Below, one piece after another: positions 12,581 through 13,548 of a stretch of DNA of 13,548 nt; positions within the stretch are counted from its first letter, which is position 1; every line of letters starts with the position of its first letter. Source of the DNA: QNYQ01 sp964542985. GTDB lineage: Archaea; Thermoproteota; Thermoprotei_A; Sulfolobales; Pyrodictiaceae. The notes below the pieces were generated by a model. The model did no database searches. It had not been told where the DNA came from and saw only the letters and a list, made by a program, of their open reading frames with translations. The translations under genes and the position numbers were made by a program. The DNA lies in the NCBI GenBank assembly GCA_964542985.1, contig CAZIWH010000047.1:1-13548 (forward strand), read 5' to 3'.

Positions 12581-13097
12581 ACCTAACAGGAACATGGGCC
12601 AGGAAGAGGCTCCCAAACCTAGTGTAGAGCCTCACATCGACATAGAGGCCGCGATGAAGACGACTCGCAATCCTATCCGGCACTACGATATAGAACCAGC
12701 CGCTGCTCCCCTGCCTCAACACAAGCCCATAACCCCCCACGGACACTAGGCTAGGCAGGGACGCGTTACACTCCTCCGGGCTCCCAGTATAGTTCAACAC
12801 GTAACCCACATAGAACCAGCCATACCCGAGCACATCAACCCTGTAGACTACAGTATCACGAAGCCCAGGATTAACATACTGAACCGCGAGAACCGGCACA
12901 ACAGAGCCATTACTAGTCCTGCACCAAGTCACAACACTATCAGCGCCAAGCCGCAATAGCTCAGTGTTGCGAGGACCCTCAAGCGTATTACCCCAAAGCC
13001 CAACCATATACCCAAGCGCAATGAACGCAAACGCCACCGCAAGCACAGTCAGAATAACAACCGGCAGAATCTCGTGAACACCGCCACGGAGACGCAA
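12579..13097 (-). CDS. type IV pilin-like secreted protein (class III signal peptide)
   Basis: I propose the TTG at 13097 as the start, preceded by GGGGGTG with seven bases of spacing. This gives 172 residues beginning MRLRGGVHEILPVV, followed by one long hydrophobic helix to about residue 35. The pattern of basic residues, Gly-Gly, then a hydrophobic stretch with Glu at +3 is that of archaeal prepilins cut by PibD/FlaK-type peptidase, here after G6. The rest is beta-rich and looks extracellular, with three N-glycosylation sequons (NGS at 63, NYT at 102, NAS at 111) and two cysteines (C59, C110) that could form a disulfide. An ORF extension up to 13292 adds hydrophobic residues without the prepilin layout. 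A promoter may lie at 13171-13180 (minus GTTTAATGAG). No specific pilin family is recognised; it could be a minor pilin or adhesin. Confidence 0.62.
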   Translation of the reverse strand: MRLRGGVHEILPVVILTVLAVAFAFIALGYMVGLWGNTLEGPRNTELLRLGADSVVTWCRTSNGSVVPVLAVQYVNPGLRDTVVYRVDVLGYGWFYVGYVLNYTGSPEECNASLPSLVSVGGYGLVLRQGSSGWFYIVVPDRIASRLHRGLYVDVRLYTRFGSLFLAHVPVR

Positions 13098-13380
13098 CCA
13101 CGAACACCCCCATCCAGCCCCGCCGCCCAGAGCTAGAAGCATTGAGGGAAAAAGGCACGCATAAGTGATTCTCATTAAACCCACAATCCACCAGAATAAA
13201 TACAATAAATCACCGATAGACACAGAAACCAAACTCTCCGAGACAAGACCAAGACACGAAAACATCAAGCCAACGAGCCGGCTGTACGGCATACACGACG
13301 AGAGAGGAGCAGCCGAACCAGCGTAGAAGCCGAAAACGAGAACAAGTAGACCCGCATACCGGATACGCTACGGAGCAGAC
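13098..13380. other. intergenic stretch without a supportable gene
   Basis: About 280 bases. The minus strand is open in the pilin frame up to 13292 but lacks convincing protein features. AT-rich elements at 13171-13180 and 13195-13212 are likely promoter parts: the first for the pilin-like gene, the second (AATAAATACAATAAATC) strong enough for either strand. The plus strand from ~13215 to 13370 is unusually T-poor and A/C-rich, but I find no RNA motif or ORF in it that I can defend. Confidence 0.4.
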
Positions 13381-13548
13381 GGGGGGCCAAGCCCCGCACC
13401 CAGAGGCCTCCGGGAGGCTCTGGCCCCGGGCCCTGGGCCCCATAGCGGGCCACGCAACACTATACCACGCGCGGCCCGCCCCTGAGCGAGAAGCCCACGG
13501 CGTCCGGGCGATTGGGAGCGGCGGGCTGAACCCCTCGGGGGACAAGCC
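13381..13548. other. extremely GC-rich hairpin-dense segment, possible partial structured RNA
   Basis: This 168-base end segment carries consecutive potential hairpins: GGGGC-CAA-GCCCC (13383-13395); CCAGAG...CTCTGG with an inner 4-bp stem and one bulge (13400-13423); the odd palindrome GGGCCC-T-GGGCCC (13428-13440); GCGGGCC...GGCCCGC with a 21-base loop (13445-13479); AGCCC...GGGCT (13492-13527); and CCCC-TC-GGGG near the end. No ORF across it looks real. The density of pairing in an intergenic position suggests a non-coding RNA or processing stem that continues beyond the window. I could not find RNase P, SRP or 5S signatures, so no family is given and the strand is undecided. Confidence 0.4.

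Noticed and set aside
13298..13320. ACGAGAGAGGAGCAGCC, resembling the sarcin-ricin loop or the SRP helix 8 motif
   Set aside because: Extra bases disrupt the sarcin-ricin core, and the SRP CGGAAG partner sequence is absent; probably chance.
13210..13545. Minus-strand open frame (111 codons) at the window end
   Set aside because: Trp/Cys/Arg-rich, no start context and no domain; it crosses both the pilin promoter region and the hairpin-dense segment.
13436..13548. 5S rRNA-like strings (CCATAGCGGGCC, GCAACAC, then GAACCC...AAGCC)
   Set aside because: The fragments resemble archaeal 5S rRNA but their spacing is wrong (about 65 bases between elements normally ~13 apart) and the helices pair differently. 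Kept only as an unassigned structured segment.

Overview
The window comes from a hyperthermophilic crenarchaeon (Thermoproteota). The evidence is a G+C-rich genome, archaeal-type L10e, aIF5A and Dph2 genes, frequent GTG/TTG starts with GGTG-type ribosome binding sites, short leaders behind TATA boxes, a tRNA gene with an encoded CCA, and an ArnA/ArnB signalling pair. The style suggests a Desulfurococcales/Pyrodictium-like lineage, but the exact taxon is inference.

Left part (1-3155): a translation neighbourhood. It holds the 3' part of ribosomal protein L10e (uL16), a convergent tail-anchored membrane protein of unknown function, the diphthamide synthase subunit Dph2, tRNA-Asp(GTC) and the hypusine-containing factor aIF5A.

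Middle part (3185-8894): a compact phospho-signalling locus. On the minus strand, reading away from a shared divergent promoter near 7504, lie a von Willebrand A protein (ArnB-like), a PPP-family Ser/Thr phosphatase and a membrane-anchored eukaryote-like Ser/Thr kinase. On the plus strand from the same promoter lies a zinc-ribbon + FHA protein (ArnA-like), followed by a protein with a tRNA-binding OB-fold domain. In Sulfolobus, ArnA and ArnB bind each other, are controlled by phosphorylation and repress archaellum expression. Here writer (kinase), eraser (phosphatase), reader (FHA) and likely substrate (vWA) sit side by side. The vWA protein ends in five EAT(K/R)R repeats that look like an array of phospho-acceptor threonines. 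This is the most interesting system in the window. A 12-bp perfect GC hairpin lies in the leader of the kinase gene.

Right part (8891-12581): a TauE/SafE-type anion exporter with a puzzling start, a tungsten glyceraldehyde-3-phosphate:ferredoxin oxidoreductase (GAPOR), a two-gene unit of a CBS-pair protein and a MazG-like nucleotide pyrophosphohydrolase, and a small secreted protein whose TTG start gives a type IV pilin-like (class III) signal sequence.

The last ~450 bases carry no convincing gene. The final ~170 are extremely GC-rich with several consecutive hairpins and may be part of a structured RNA that continues past the window; I could not assign it to a known family.
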